NCBI GenBank assembly: GCA_003993805.1
Contig: RSEF01000001.1
Coordinates: 144,295,514 to 144,359,513 of the forward strand
DNA: 64,000 nucleotides
Direction of reading: 5' to 3'
Origin: Himantopus leucocephalus
Taxonomy: Eukaryota; Chordata; Aves; Charadriiformes; Recurvirostridae
The notes under the pieces are model-generated. The model was not told where the DNA came from. It searched no databases and worked only from the letters and a program-made list of their open reading frames with translations. Positions within the stretch are counted from its first letter, which is position 1, and the number at the start of each line of letters is the position of its first letter. Both the position numbers and the translations under genes were made by a program. This document shows, piece after piece, positions 38,737 to 51,350 of this stretch.

Positions 38737-39280
38737 GTAAAGTTCTCACTTCAAAATCTGCTTAATTTCAGAAATATCTTTAAGTATTTGATCCTGAAAA
38801 CTTTTGTGTTTTTCTGAAATTTTCATTGAATGTGATTTCCTGATAGCTACATAACAAAATCATGGTAAGAAAAACAGCTGCTAGCAAAAATAGTAATGAT
38901 TAGAACAGTATAAAAGCTTGTTTATAAGAGAAGATCCATAATATCGTACTGATTTTGCTTCAGATGGTAAGACTTGGAGGTGAGAGTGCAGGCATGATTT
39001 TTTTCCTTTCTTTCCCTCTTTTATTTAGAGTACATGTAGAAAAATGTTATGGCCTGTATAATGATAAGGGCTGTATTGCAAGCTACTCTTACTGTTGAAA
39101 CACTTCTGTCAGATGAGATACATCTCCTAGGTGCTGAGTAGCTAAGACTACAGGAATCTCCTTTTTATTACTGTTTGAAGATTAAATAGAGATCCTCACC
39201 AAATCTTTTTATAGGCCTGCTGTTCATTTTTATTGTAGGATAATACATGCTGTACACTTAAGTCCTGAAATTGCTGTTCT

Positions 39281-39320
39281 GAATGCAAGTCATATATTGT
39301 GGATGCAAGTCATATATTGT
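39281..39320 (+). repeat. 20-bp tandem duplication
   Basis: Two adjacent units (g[a/g]atgcaagtcatatattgt) differ at one position. It is a small local duplication. Confidence 0.93.
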
Positions 39321-41534
39321 GAATGTTTCTGTCTTTCTCAGTGCAGGGTCTCTTTGTTTTAGATCACATTTAGACTTTTATCCTGTGTATCATCACCTAC
39401 TTCTGCTTGTAATATCATCCATTTTCTTGCTACCTTCACTGAGAGCAGCGTTGTTCATGCTTTCTTTTTTTTTTCCTTATGTTGAGTTAATGCTCCTAAC
39501 TACTTCATATTTTGCACACCACCAATATCCAAAAATCCTTTTTGGAATTCTCCAACCTCTCTTGATCCTATAAGCATATTAAGTTTAATCTTAATTTTGT
39601 ATGAGTCTCCTCCTCTTTCCCAGAAAAGCTCTGTTCTGTCACAGCTTCTCTTTCTTCTTTTCTGTTCTCAATGTCATCAACTTTACTCTGATGTGTCTAA
39701 TATCCCATACTGCCTTTCTTCAGGTGGTGGTCCACATACATGTTCGGATTCCATGTGACCTGGAGTCACAGGAACTCAGAGTTGGAGCCTCGTGCGCTCT
39801 TTGCTCAAAGAGGTTATCCATGCGGATGTGTGCTAAGGCGTAATTGCATGCCCTCCATTCCTCTAGCTAATCTGAGTGGGCAGGCATACAACTTTTCATC
39901 CTGCATTGTTAATATAGCTGACTGCAAAGAGATCTTTCATTTTTACTTTTCATTAACACTTTTTTACCTTTCTTTTATGCTGTCACTCAGATGTTCTGAT
40001 ACACTTGGTCCTCCCAAGGATGTGCCAAAGTTTGGGAAGCACAGGCTAGTCATCTTCTATTTGTCTTTACCCAAAGAGGACCTGTGTGGATGGCTTTGAT
40101 TGCTGCACTTTGTGCCAGGCACATACGCAAGCACCTGCTCCATAACTGGAGTGCTGGATGACCTCCCGGGTTACATCCATCCATGGGTTGGGTCTTAAGG
40201 TTGTTTGTTGCCAGAACTTGCAAAGTTCAAGGACAAGTCTGGGGACCTGGGAACACTGGAGAGTGACTGGGTCACCTGAGGCTAGAAAAGCTATTATCTG
40301 CCTTCATCTGTCTTCTGCTAGGAACCCTGTCAGTGTTACTGATCTCTTCCTCATCTTCCGGTTGTTTGCGTAACCTCCTTGGCCTACGTAGGCCCATAGC
40401 ATATCTTACTATGGGATCAGAAGCCTTGATTTAAGTTGCCAGAACCAAGTAGAAGAGATATTCTGGATCAAGTGCTAGAGTAGTTTAAGCAGGGCACTGG
40501 GACATGGTTCAGTCCTACCCTGATGTCCTCGATACCTCTTCTGCAATTGAGCTCCAGTTTGGTGTTGGATACCATTCAAATATGCTAATATACCTTTCTT
40601 AGGAATACTTCAGAAAGTAGATAGGGATTGTTCTTGGGGTCTTTCAGTGAAGTTCATGACACATTTCATGGCTTAGGTGCTGGATAGTTTTCGGAAGAGT
40701 TCATTTCTCTCTGCTGAAAAAGATCATTGTCTGCAGTAGATAAAGCTCTACAGGAGATAATTGCTTAGCTAGGTAGACATACTAATTTTCAGACATGTCA
40801 TATTTCAGATGTCTAAGCCTTCCATCACTTTTGTTCTGAAGTATTTTATTGGGCTTAAGGAGTTTAAGTTAGTCAGTAATTCTGTTTAGGTTTTGGTACC
40901 TTAATATGTATTTTGACTATATGCTGCTGTTTCTTTATTCTCATGTTTATGACTAATTTGGTCAGGTTTTTTTCTCTTTGCTTCAGGAATTTATTACTTT
41001 ACTTTGATCTAGGTTGCTGTGCATGCCTCTTAAGAGTGGCTAACCTAAGTGTTACAAAGGCAGTATTCCTGACTGCTATTACTTTTACCGGGAAGATCTG
41101 TGAAGTTCAGGCAGCCTGACTTTATATAGCTTATTTCTTAGAACCCATCCTGAAATTCTCCCAAGAGTTGCCTCTTCAGTTTCACCAATGTTCTTTCCAA
41201 AACAACCTAGTTCCAAGCATATAAAAGAATTAAGTAATCGAGATTTCAAGAGTGTCATATATGGAGAACTTAGATGGTTCCTGATATCTTGTCTGTTGTT
41301 GAGGAAAAGAGTGCATGGGCACGATCATTTCTGTGCAGCGGTTGTCTAAGTGGATTTCAGGCTGTCAGATGTGAAGTTGCTCAAGCAGAATCTTAGGTTG
41401 CCAGAGCACATACAATTAAATTATATCAATAACCTTGCTTAGAAACAAGTCTATGTCTAACATTTGTAGCATGACTTACCTGGAGATCTCTTTAGTTTCA
41501 CCATGCAGTGTTCATTGGACCTGTAAGCCATCAC

Positions 41535-41600
41535 TAGAAGAAGGAGGAGGTTACTTACCAACAACTGGAAATCTTTGAGTCAGTCTGGTTTACATGCCCA
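41535..41600. mobile_element. Possible old dispersed sauropsid repeat
   Basis: The stretch gaagaaggaggaggttactt, then acaactggaaatctttgag, resembles a repeat that I remember as common in bird and reptile genomes (core: aggttact-acc-gtaactgg-ttctt-gag). I cannot name the family or define its ends. The call rests on memory of the consensus only. Confidence 0.3.
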
Positions 41601-42103
41601 TTAGTTTATCATCTATCTCATAGTTTCAATATCTCTCTTTAGATTTTGAGGTGAGAAGAATTAGGGTGTAGGAGGAGTGTGTTGGTCTGTGCCCATCTAG
41701 GTAGGAAAGGAGCCTAGGTATCTTAAGGATACTCTTTCAGAGAAAAAAAATCTCCAGCTTTAAATGATTTTGTCTCACAAATGCCCGGAGTGTGACTGGG
41801 TATGTGGAGTGCCCAGCCTGAGAAACTTCAGTTATGGGCAAGTACAGCTTCATCTACTGAGCACTTCTTTAAATAAGTTTCTTCTTTGAATCATTAATTT
41901 TTTCCTAACCTGAACTACTAAAACTTTTCTCAATGTTGTTCTGTTCCTTTACTTTGAATTTGCTGTGGCAGGACATACGGATTATGCTGTGAAGAACACA
42001 TCTGTATGTTGTGCGTATATATATGTGTACCAGTTATTTTTATTAGAAATAATAATTCTCAGTAAAAATGAATAAACATTTTTATTATCTTTTTTTTCCC
42101 TAG

Positions 42104-42127
42104 GATATGGTATCTCAGAAAAACACA
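42104..42127 (+). CDS. MAP3K15: MAP3K15 coding exon 3 (24-nt micro-exon)
   Basis: This tiny exon sits between a strong acceptor (T-tract, then ccctag) and the consensus donor GTAAGT at 42128. It encodes DMVSQKNT (residues 158-165), phase 0 at both ends. It continues exon 2 exactly as expected for the family (human MAP3K15 has DMVTQKNT and MAP3K5 has EIICQKNT, from memory). At 24 nt it is too short to be found as an open frame and is identified by its splice signals and homology. Confidence 0.95.
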
Positions 42128-45100
42128 GTAAGTATTAAATTCACATTCATTTTAAAACACAAAATGAAGATACCACATTTGAAGCGACTCTAATAACAAA
42201 GCTGCAAAGCATATATGTTCTATATGATTAAAGGAAGTCTGTTTTACCTATATACAATTCAAACTAGTGGAAATCGCATTGGCTTCCTTTCCAAAGTAAA
42301 GCTAGATTAAGAAATTACTTTTCTTTAGAAGTTCCTTTTTAAGTTCTAGAAAAATGCCAGTAGATAGATGTTATATATGTAGGTTGATAGATCAAAATGT
42401 AAACTCAGAAATTCAAAGTCTCTTTCTCTCTCTATCACTTTTACCCACTTGTGCAAATGTGTATGTGTGTGTCATGCCTTAATATAGGGTTTATTCTTGT
42501 ATCTCAATCAGTTTTGGCTACTGTATACCCATCCTCTTCCTCACAAATTCACAGATTTTACTTAGGAATGCAAAAACTTGTTTACCAAAGTAAAAATATT
42601 CTTACCTTTAATGCAAGTAAAACCAAACAAGTAAGTAAGCCTGAACCAAGATAAAATTTAGTGTTTATTTTAGGCTTATTGGAATATGCCACAATATCTT
42701 AGACAGTTATATATTTTATCATACTTCACATCATGTTGGTGGTTATTTTTGTTAAAACACTACACTTAGTTTGAGGACTACTGAATTTGCAAAGATCTTA
42801 AAGTTTCATGTATTCCTTTCTGTTTCCCCACATTCACCATATACTTATATTTTCTTCTGAAGAATATAGAGCAGGACTAAAATAATAAAATGTTCTTAGA
42901 GTTTGCTAATAATTTAAAATAGAACTAGAGGAGATAATGCATTAGTCACAGCAGTTTATTTTAAGCTGCTGTTTATACTTGGCTACTGTGCTGCATGTGG
43001 ACTAAAGATAGATCAGTTTGAGCACATGAGTAAATCCAGGTCATTTTCCTGTCTTGGTGATCTTTGAACTAGTTTCACCTGTGGGGTGAGAACTGCATTT
43101 ACTGGTCTGTAGCTCTGTGAAGGGAGGCCTCAAAATGAGGCAGATTTGCTTGTGAATGCTACTATCCATTAACTGGTGGATGATCAAAATGTCACAAGCA
43201 TGCGTTTTCCCCGCCGCAGCAAGAGGGAGAATTGTGACTGAGCCATTTGGTGGTAATTCCAGAAACGGAGTAAAGGCAAAGAGGCAAGTTCAGCCTAGCA
43301 TGATCAGATTAGCAGCCCACAATCTTTTCTTTTGGCAGATTCTTTCCCCGGCAGAGAGAGGTATTTACCTTCACATGGAAGAGAAGAAAAGATGGCTCTG
43401 ATGACATGGTTTCTACAGCAGGGCGTGGTTATTAGACCTGTAAACACCATGTGGCTAGCAAAAGGGGCATGGAGGCAGCCTGAAACTAGGATCCTGATCC
43501 CTCCTTTAAAAAGGATGGATTGCCTAACCCACTTTCTTCAAGTGCTTAAATTAAGAAAACAGTTGTGAGTAAAATACAGTGAGAAAAAAAAAAAGGCTTT
43601 AAATACCAAGTGTGGATTCTCGACCCTTTTATGTTATTTGAAGTTGTTCATGTTCTCTTTTATTAGATAAATGCACTCTTGTACTGCATTCTTTTATCAG
43701 TTTCTAAATCAGAAATGACAAGAAACTAATTAACAAGCTAAATAGTTAATAGGTTAAAACTTTTATGGTTTTCTAAGTTGGAGCTGATTTCAAATAGGCA
43801 ATTGCTTTCCCCTCCTTTCAGATCCAATGAGTTGTCATGAGAGACGTGCAGTTTGCTGCTGCCCCAGTATGGTGCCACTTGCTTCATTGCTTGGTTAAAT
43901 ATTTTACAGCTGTGTGGGCAATGTCTTGTTTAAAGTTAATTGCTGATGAGGGTTGCTGTGCTAGTTAAGTAAGTAGAGGACTGGTGTGAATTTACTGGGT
44001 CCAATCAAGTACATAGTCACCTAACCATTTCAGTTTAAATTCTGAGTATTAGATACAACAGTTAATACTCCTGTACTAGGGTTTTGTATTTTCCTTTCAC
44101 TTTTCCTGATTGAAAAGTGTGGGTATGCCTCTGCCAGAGCTGTGGAAAAGCAGAAGGAGCTTAAATGCACACTTCACTAGGGTCTAGAGGCATGCTGGAA
44201 AGAGGACAGATATTTAATCTGAGAAGCCTTCCTCCAACCCAGAGGTAGCCGCAGGAATACTCTTGGTGGTTTTATGTAAGTCCTCTCCACATCTTACAAG
44301 CTCTGTGTCCGCACATCTGCACTATGTATAAGGGAAGGGGGACAACTGAGGTTGCTACTAGGCACTGCACACTATTTTTCCAGCAGCGTGAGTGAAACTT
44401 TCTGTGCTGGCTGCTGCAGCTTGGAGCTTTCTCTGACGTTTCCCTACCCTCACCTTTGCTCTTTACCCTGCAAATCTCAAGTCGTGTATAAAGGCACAAA
44501 AAAACCATAGCACAGAACAGGTGTGGAGCTGTGTTAAAGAAATAGAGAAGGTGAATGTCTAGTGTGTCCTTTATGGTGATTTTCTTTTGTGTATTACAAG
44601 TAAGCCTTGAAGAAAATTGATGTTTTCCTTGTAAGGAAACTGTTAAGCTAATTCAGCATCAAGGAGGAGGCAAGAGTAAGGAAACTGGACATCCAGCTGA
44701 AAACAAAGCATAGAAAAAAAGTCAGCAATTCATTTGGGATTTGGCCTGAGTACAGCTGATCTAACAGTGAAAATTATACAGCAGCATGCTGCGGTTCTGT
44801 AAGTCTGAGAGATTTAATAGCTTACTGTCTGGAAAAAAAGAGTGTGAGAGTAGGAGAACGAACTTCCTTCCTTCCACCATCTAGGAATGAAGTTTTCAGG
44901 GATAAGATAAGATGAGGAATGTGATTCTGTTCTACTTGACTCCCCCAAACAAGCAATTAAAATTCTGTATTGTTAATTTATGGCATGCTTGGATACAAAA
45001 GGAAAGAATTATTTGCTATGGGAGTTCAGTTCCCAAGAAAGAATTCCCCTGGCATGAAATTCAAGGTCAAGATTCTGTCCCCCATCAATTAGGTTTCCTT

Positions 45101-48100
45101 CTGTAGAGCTCCTCTGAGGACTATCTTCTACTAATTTTACTTAGGGTATATGCACAGCTTCCTAGTTTCTGTCAAAATTATCATCGATAAAATAAATTGC
45201 AAACATGCATTCTTGCAGAACAGTTTGATTCCTGTGTCAGTATGGAAAAATCAAGGTTTGGGAGCACAGTGGATGCTTCTTGGCTGTAGGGTAGAGGGAA
45301 ATAAATTTATCAGTGGAAAATGTTCTTGTGCTTTGGAGTTTCTTTAGATGTCAGATAAACATTGGTTTACTGGAGAAGTGAAATTTCAAGGATTTTCGAA
45401 AGCAAACAATGCTTAAAAATATAATCTTCCCCCAAACCAATGTAATAGACAAAATCCATGGGAATGTTCTATTTTGATGCAACATTTTGTTGCTATCCTT
45501 GATATATATTTTTTTTTTAAATGGGGAAATTTCCTCTCCTTCTACGGAATTTTAAGGAATGGTGCATAAAAAAAGTCCCAGATTGAGTGAAGGAGAGTGC
45601 ACAAGGGGCTTTTTAAAAACTGCTGGAGTCAGGAAGCAAAATATACAGCCCTTCTGGCAATAGTTCTAGCATTGGTTGTGCATAGTTTGAGATTCATGCT
45701 TGGAAAAATTATTACGCCACATACAGAATATAAGGAGAAAGACTTAATAGTTAATTTTTCTTTAGTTGAGGGTATGCCTGAAGAAATTTTAATAATCCTG
45801 TTAATTGCTTTCAGGGCAGGTATTTAAAGGAAAGTAAGCTGGCTATTGAACCAAAAGGTTTATTATAGTATGCTTAGGCCTGTGGGCCTGATGAAGTATT
45901 TTCAGAGATTTAATTTTTTTTTTTTTTTCATTAAATCCTGGAGCAGCTCTTACAGTAAGCAGAGAATAATGTCTGGGCCATGGAGGAGTCTTAGCAAAAA
46001 TTCTCCTTGATCTAAAGGGAACAAGATTGCAATTTATCCTTGCCACAAGGAATTTTTATGTTGAAAAATCACTTTTTATTGTAATTGGCAGAAAGTCTCT
46101 TCAGAGTTTCAGTAGCTGTATAAATTAGACTGTATCTACTGTTTCAAGGCAATGAACATTTAAGAAAACTAAATAGAAATATTTTGCACTTGGAGTCATA
46201 TTCTCCAATTTAGTAGCCCCAATGGATTAAAATGAGAGCCAAGACTCTAAAGTATGATTACATTATATGAATTTAATAATCTGAAGAAGTAGTATTGCAG
46301 AGTAGCTTTCTATTTTTTATTTTCTGATTATTTTTACAATATATAAAAGTTTGTATGAGGTGGTCATTTAATGATGCATTTCTAAAAAAGTCTGAGGCAG
46401 CAGAAGTATTAAAAGAGTTTCCAAAAGGCACAGAATGAAAAAGGAGTAGAAACGTCTTAAATACAGACGATCATTTTTCCTTTTAGGGGAGAATAGTGCA
46501 AAGGCAATGGGTAACCCAACAAATACTACTTTTAATGTTTCTAGTAATGAAATATGCCACTGTTACTATTTATATAACGAAAATTAAGGCTTTTAAAATT
46601 TATTTATGAAAGTTAGTTTTTATGGAAATGTTGCTATCTCAAGGGATGTGTATTGTAGTGGTTGGATTGTAGTTAACTAATCAGGTAATGAATCTGATAC
46701 TTCATAAAAGTAAGACTTGAAAACATCTTACTGATGACACAAGGAGATGCATAGACAAATAATGTAGATAGAGAAATCTTACATTCTGGGTGGCAAAGTA
46801 TTGCACTGGTTTCTTGGCCTTGTATGTATGGACTTGCTAGAAATATCTATATTCATTTTCTGTTCTTTCTCTAATAATTTTTCTATTCATGTGTCATGTC
46901 TGTCTTTTTGATTCTTATGCTGTTTCGTGGTGGTGTTTTCCTTTTTGTTGTTTTATTTCAATTTGGAGTAGGTTGCCAACCACAAAGCTTTTCTTCGGGT
47001 TCAAGTACCTCCTGAATACCACAGTGGTAATCTGATAGGCAAAGTATGTATCACTTTAAATCTGCTTTCTGCTGAATAGATGTGCCAGATTATTACTGTG
47101 TTTCTAGGCATTTAAAAATGTGTAAGGATACATTAAGGATAGTGTTTGGCAGGATCTTTCCTTCAAAGTGATTGTAATCTTGGAGTACTCTTTTCTTGCA
47201 AGCTAGATACCAAGCATTTGGCTTGTGATAATCTCTCTTCACAGTCTTTACATAAAAATACTGCCTATATTCAACTTCAGAAGAGGAAGTATTTGTTAAA
47301 AGTTTGTAGTATCTTAGTCACCTGTATTGCAAGATGGATAAGAATGTAATGTCACAGAAAACTACTTTGAAAACCTTAATTCTGAAGACAACGGTGGATT
47401 AAACTCTCTGAACACTCAAAAGTTAGTGACTTATTTGAGTGAAGGCGGTTCATTTTCTGTTATCCTATGTGTTTTCCTTCTAACTGCTTTGTAAGGTAGG
47501 GTGAGCACTCCTAATACTCTTGATGCTTGGGCAAGTGGCAAAATGAACTGCATGGCTCAAGTAAAATAATTGCGCTATTAGCTGTGCAGGCATAATTCCC
47601 TCTCTAAAAATGCAGGCATTTTACTCAACATTATTTATTTGAAAAAAAAAGCCCTTTAATTCTAATTTAGCATCTCTGTCACAAAGTGACAGTTGCACTG
47701 GAATAACTGTAGCAGTACAATTAAAAAAAAATGTATATGTTATTAAGGTCAAAATTTTAATTTTAACAGCATTAGCAAAATGTTTAGAGGAGTATTTTAA
47801 GACAAAAAGCACTTTACGTTTGGCCTGGCTTGCCTAGAACCTAAAAATGGCCTATGTGGGCCTAACTCTTTCAGCTCTTCAGCAAAGGCATGGCTCTGTG
47901 CTTAATTCCTTTAACTATTTTCCTCTGAATAACAGGTCCCTCTCTCAACTTAGTTGCAGTTATTTCCTTTTTTTTTCTATGTTCCTAAACTTTTGGATCT
48001 TTTTGTGGTAGATTTTAAAATGTTGTGATTGAATACAGAGGTTTCATTGCTAGCGTATTGGGCATACATTATTTGCTGGAACACGAGCTATTGGGAACTT

Positions 48101-50389
48101 TTTCTTTCAGTCTGCTTGGTTTTTTGTATTTTTTAACTTAAATTTCTCAAAACAATAAAAATAGCTTAACTACTAATCCTGAAATAAACCAATTCAGCAT
48201 ACAGTCTTTATAAGCTATGAAGTTATAATTCTATTATAATTCATTCATAATTTATAGATTATATATATTTGCAGCTAGAGTTGCTACGTAAGTTACTTCA
48301 TACATACCTGTGCCATTTATTCATTATCTTAAAAAGCAATAGTTGGTGTATGACAGGACAGTAATTTTCACAATGGTGTCGGAGACCAGCCTTCTGAGTA
48401 GGCAATCTGACAAAGCAAGGATGATATTTTTGAGCCACCTCTAGCCCTTGATAGTGCAAGAAAAGTAGATGGACAGAACTGGTTTTTTTTATGAGACAAA
48501 TAAGACAGACTTTCTTAGAAAGGCCACAAACTCTATATGAAGGGCCCTAATAATTTATTACATGTAAATATTGGACAGAAGCAGCTAGAAAATTTGAGCT
48601 GATTGCTTTTCAGACAAGGTAACGTGCTCAAATGTGTGCAGGGTTCCTGAATCCTGCACACAAAAATGTGTCTGTCATGGATAAAATGTGGTTTTAATTG
48701 CATGGATTTCATTCTCCAAGAAGAGGCAAGAAATCTAAGTTAAATAAATGAGATATTGGCTGAATAAGATTAATACAGTTTCATGTGTCTCATTTAATTT
48801 TTTTCTGAAAATAGCTTTGCTTTTTCAGAAGATGACTGTAGCTCTGTTTGCGTCACAAGATACTTCATACTTCAAGTTGGATTTTATTTTTCCATTGCAG
48901 GAAGAGCTAATTCACTGTTTCAGGTTTAAAAATAGAGTTTATATACAAGAGGCTTTTGCATTGCACTGAACTCAGTGTTTATTTGAATGAATCTGAGACT
49001 AAATTGTTTTAATGTACTGGTAGTTTAGATTGCAAGTTTTCTGACTTTTTAGTAGGAAGTGAAGATAACATTGGAATAGATAATGATATTGTTACAACAG
49101 AGATACTGTACTCTTGTAGGGTTGTGGGGTTTCTGAGGAAGGAATGTGGCTTGATCTTTATCTGTTAGAAATAATTTAAAATTCTAAATCCTTACAGACT
49201 CAGATCAGCAACAGGATGTCACTGATACAGGTTATTTTCCATCTGTATTTTTAGTAACTGCCTGCCCTACATTATTACTTCCTGTGAACAGTTTATTTCT
49301 CTTGTCTAGTTTATTAATGCATATAAAATGTGCGATCTTCATATCAATTCTTTCCATCGTCTCAGCATTCTCCTGTTGTTCAAGGTGACTTTAAATGGCT
49401 GCGGCTCTATTGCAGGCTTAGATGATACAAAAAAATGAACGATATGATTTTGCTGTATATATTTGATGCCTTTATTTGATGCCTTGATATCCCCAAGGTG
49501 ATAGTTGAAGGGTATTTAGTGGTAGTTGATTGTGTTAGACGTGTCATACTCCCCCATTTTTCAGTGCTCCTATCTAGTTACTCTGAAATGCAAAGTTTAC
49601 TTTTCTTTTAAACAGAAGAGAACTGTTGTAGCTCGAAATGGGATACTGGTGCTTCTTGTAGCTGTGGAAAACTTTGCAGTTTTCTGGTTTTGGTGCTCTT
49701 GCTTAGGAGTTGAAGACTGAACTTGCTGGTTTCGGGCTCTGAAGGGCATTTCCTGTTTCCTCTCCCCCTCGGCACCTTGATCGTGTTTACGCTTTTTATG
49801 TGGCATATTAAGGATTTTTGTTTTTTAATTCTAAAATTTTGTGTTAAAAGTCTTACATATATTACAAAACATTTCAAAGTTTTGTTGGTTGTTTGGTTTG
49901 GTGTTTGATGGCAACATGCAGCAAATGTTTTGTAGGCTCCTCTGGATTAAACATCTCCGTAAAGTCCTTCCAATGCCTGTGTTTCTGTAGTTGTCTCTCT
50001 CTGTGGGGAGCTCTGCATCATATTCTTCCTAGCACAGAGTGAGCCGAGAGGATGCAAGTACATCTCTGACCCAAAAGATTTGGGAGCAGAAGGTTAGCTT
50101 GTAACTGTCAGACCCTATTAGGATCTGTGCATCACATAATACAACACATGTTGTATTGTCTCTTAACAAATCCGGACCCTTATTCATAACCCTTGTTAAT
50201 ATTTGTAACTCTTCCACAGAAAATTCCTTGAATGTAATGCTTGCAAATCTTGCATTAAACAGTGTACTAAAGCTTCATAGCGCACCAGCCCTAATCTAGC
50301 TGGTTTTTCTGACAGTAAAAGTTTTTGTGTATACACAAGCATATTTCCACTTCCATTTGTTTTTTAAACTGTGCATGTTTTTCTTTTAG
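42128..50389 (+). other. MAP3K15: MAP3K15 intron 3 (8.3 kb)
   Basis: This is the intron between exon 3 and exon 4 if the candidate cassette exon at 46972-47043 is skipped. It is AT-rich and T-biased, and I see no CR1 or other named repeat in it. A short T/A homopolymer occurs at about 45907-45928. Confidence 0.85.
46972..47043 (+). CDS. Candidate in-frame cassette exon of MAP3K15 (24 codons)
   Basis: A T-rich tract (about 46935-46960) precedes the AG at 46970-46971, and a good donor, GTATGT, follows at 47044. The 72 nt between them are open in phase 0 at both ends, as needed to fit between exon 3 (ends phase 0) and exon 4 (starts phase 0). The peptide begins VANHKAFLRVQVPPEYHS and ends in LIGK. 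Included, it would insert 24 residues between QKNT and ASSGNYYF in the N-terminal regulatory domain. The family members I remember lack any insertion here. A random 72-nt frame is stop-free perhaps a quarter of the time, so openness alone is weak; the combination of phase, both splice sites and length divisible by three is what makes it a candidate. It may be a decoy. Confidence 0.35.
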
Positions 50390-50583
50390 GCTTCCAGTGG
50401 CAATTATTATTTTATTCCATACATCGTCACACCTTGTGCTGACTACTTTTGCTGTGAAAGTGGTGCCCAACGAAGAGCTTCTGAGTATATGCAACCCAGC
50501 TGGGACAATATCCTGGGGCCACTTTGTGTCCCACTGGTGGACAAGTTTATCAGCCTTCTCAAGGATGTTCATGTTACATCATG
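50390..50583 (+). CDS. MAP3K15: MAP3K15 coding exon 4
   Basis: The acceptor tttcttttag ends at 50389 and the donor is GTAATT at 50584. The exon begins in phase 0 and encodes 64 full residues plus two bases of a Cys codon (residues 166-229/230). It reads ASSGNYYFIPYIVTPCADYF, followed by CCES, EYMQPSWDNILGPLCVPLVD and KFISLLKDVHVTS. This is the continuation of the ASK N-terminal regulatory domain and matches MAP3K15 closely (from memory, human has MQPNWDNILGPLCVPLVDRF). It is the last MAP3K15 exon I can find in the window. Confidence 0.96.
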
Positions 50584-51005
50584 GTAATTTTACAACACAT
50601 ACACCTGCAGAACCTCAGATAGATAATGTTATGAAAAAAAGATACAGAATCTCTAGTAGCATTGATTTTTTTAATTTCTTTTTTTCACTGCACTTAACGT
50701 AGCGTTAAAAGAAACTGCTAGCTTTACTGCTTTCTGTATTTGTTGTCCTGCACTTGTTGCAGTTAACTTACCATGTTATGCTAGAAAGTGATTTATGGTT
50801 ACTTTCTGAAATATCATTAAGCAAAGGCAGTCCATGGGTAAGGTAAAGTGCTTAAGTATAAATTACAGTGCGTAAGGTTATAATAGGAGATAAGATCACA
50901 GTCTCTTCATAGAGCTCAAAGCCAAAGACTGTCCTTTTCTGTCACCAAATGAGTGTATATATAGGGCAGCAATGGGCAATCAGATGTAACTTCCATGGTT
51001 AGGTT

Positions 51006-51028
51006 TGTTTTTTTGTTTGTTTGTTTGT
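51006..51028 (+). repeat. (TTTG)n simple repeat
   Basis: A few tandem TTTG units lie within a T-rich stretch. It is low-complexity intronic sequence. Confidence 0.85.
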
Positions 51029-51294
51029 GTTTTTAAATATTAGCCCACTGATATCACCTAAGGGACATGATACTATTCAACGACTTCTACAAGGGACTGT
51101 TGGAGTTTTGAGGACTGGGGCTGGGGATGGAAATCTCTCTTTCTCAGTTGCTCACCCTGTACTCTGCAGCTAGTCTGGTTTTGTTTGTATTTCTGAAAAC
51201 ACTGGGAATGACTGAGCGTCTAAATTTTCTTTTTCCTAGTGTCTGAAGAGTTCAGAGGGTTGTGGTTAGTGGTGCAGAGTTGAGTTGGAGGTCA

Positions 51295-51304
51295 NNNNNN
51301 NNNN
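51295..51304. other. Assembly gap of 10 N
   Basis: Ten unknown bases lie between MAP3K15 intron 4 sequence and a CR1 fragment. Gap placement at a repeat suggests that the join was made across repetitive sequence, which weakens confidence in what lies to the right. Confidence 0.98.
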
Positions 51305-51350
51305 ATCCCTTCATCCAGGTCATTGATGAATATATTGAACAGGACCGAAT
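51305..51350 (-). mobile_element. CR1 LINE internal fragment at the gap edge
   Basis: The + strand reads cttcatccaggtcattgatg, then atattgaacaggacc, which is the reverse complement of an internal part of CR1 ORF2. It starts immediately at the N gap and degenerates after about 45 bases. The rest of the copy may be missing in the gap. Confidence 0.75.

Larger units (their letters stand above)
38737..42103 (+). other. MAP3K15: MAP3K15 intron 2
   Basis: The intron runs from GTAAAG to an acceptor preceded by a long T-tract (about 42087-42103). It contains a 20-bp direct repeat (39281-39320) and, at about 41535-41600, a stretch resembling a dispersed sauropsid repeat. An open frame of 119 residues at about 39.74-40.10 kb has no recognisable similarity. 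Confidence 0.85.

Noticed and set aside
39740..40099. 119-codon + strand open frame in intron 2
   Set aside because: It is not bounded by splice sites in a phase compatible with exons 2 and 3 and has no recognisable similarity. It is probably chance or part of an old repeat.
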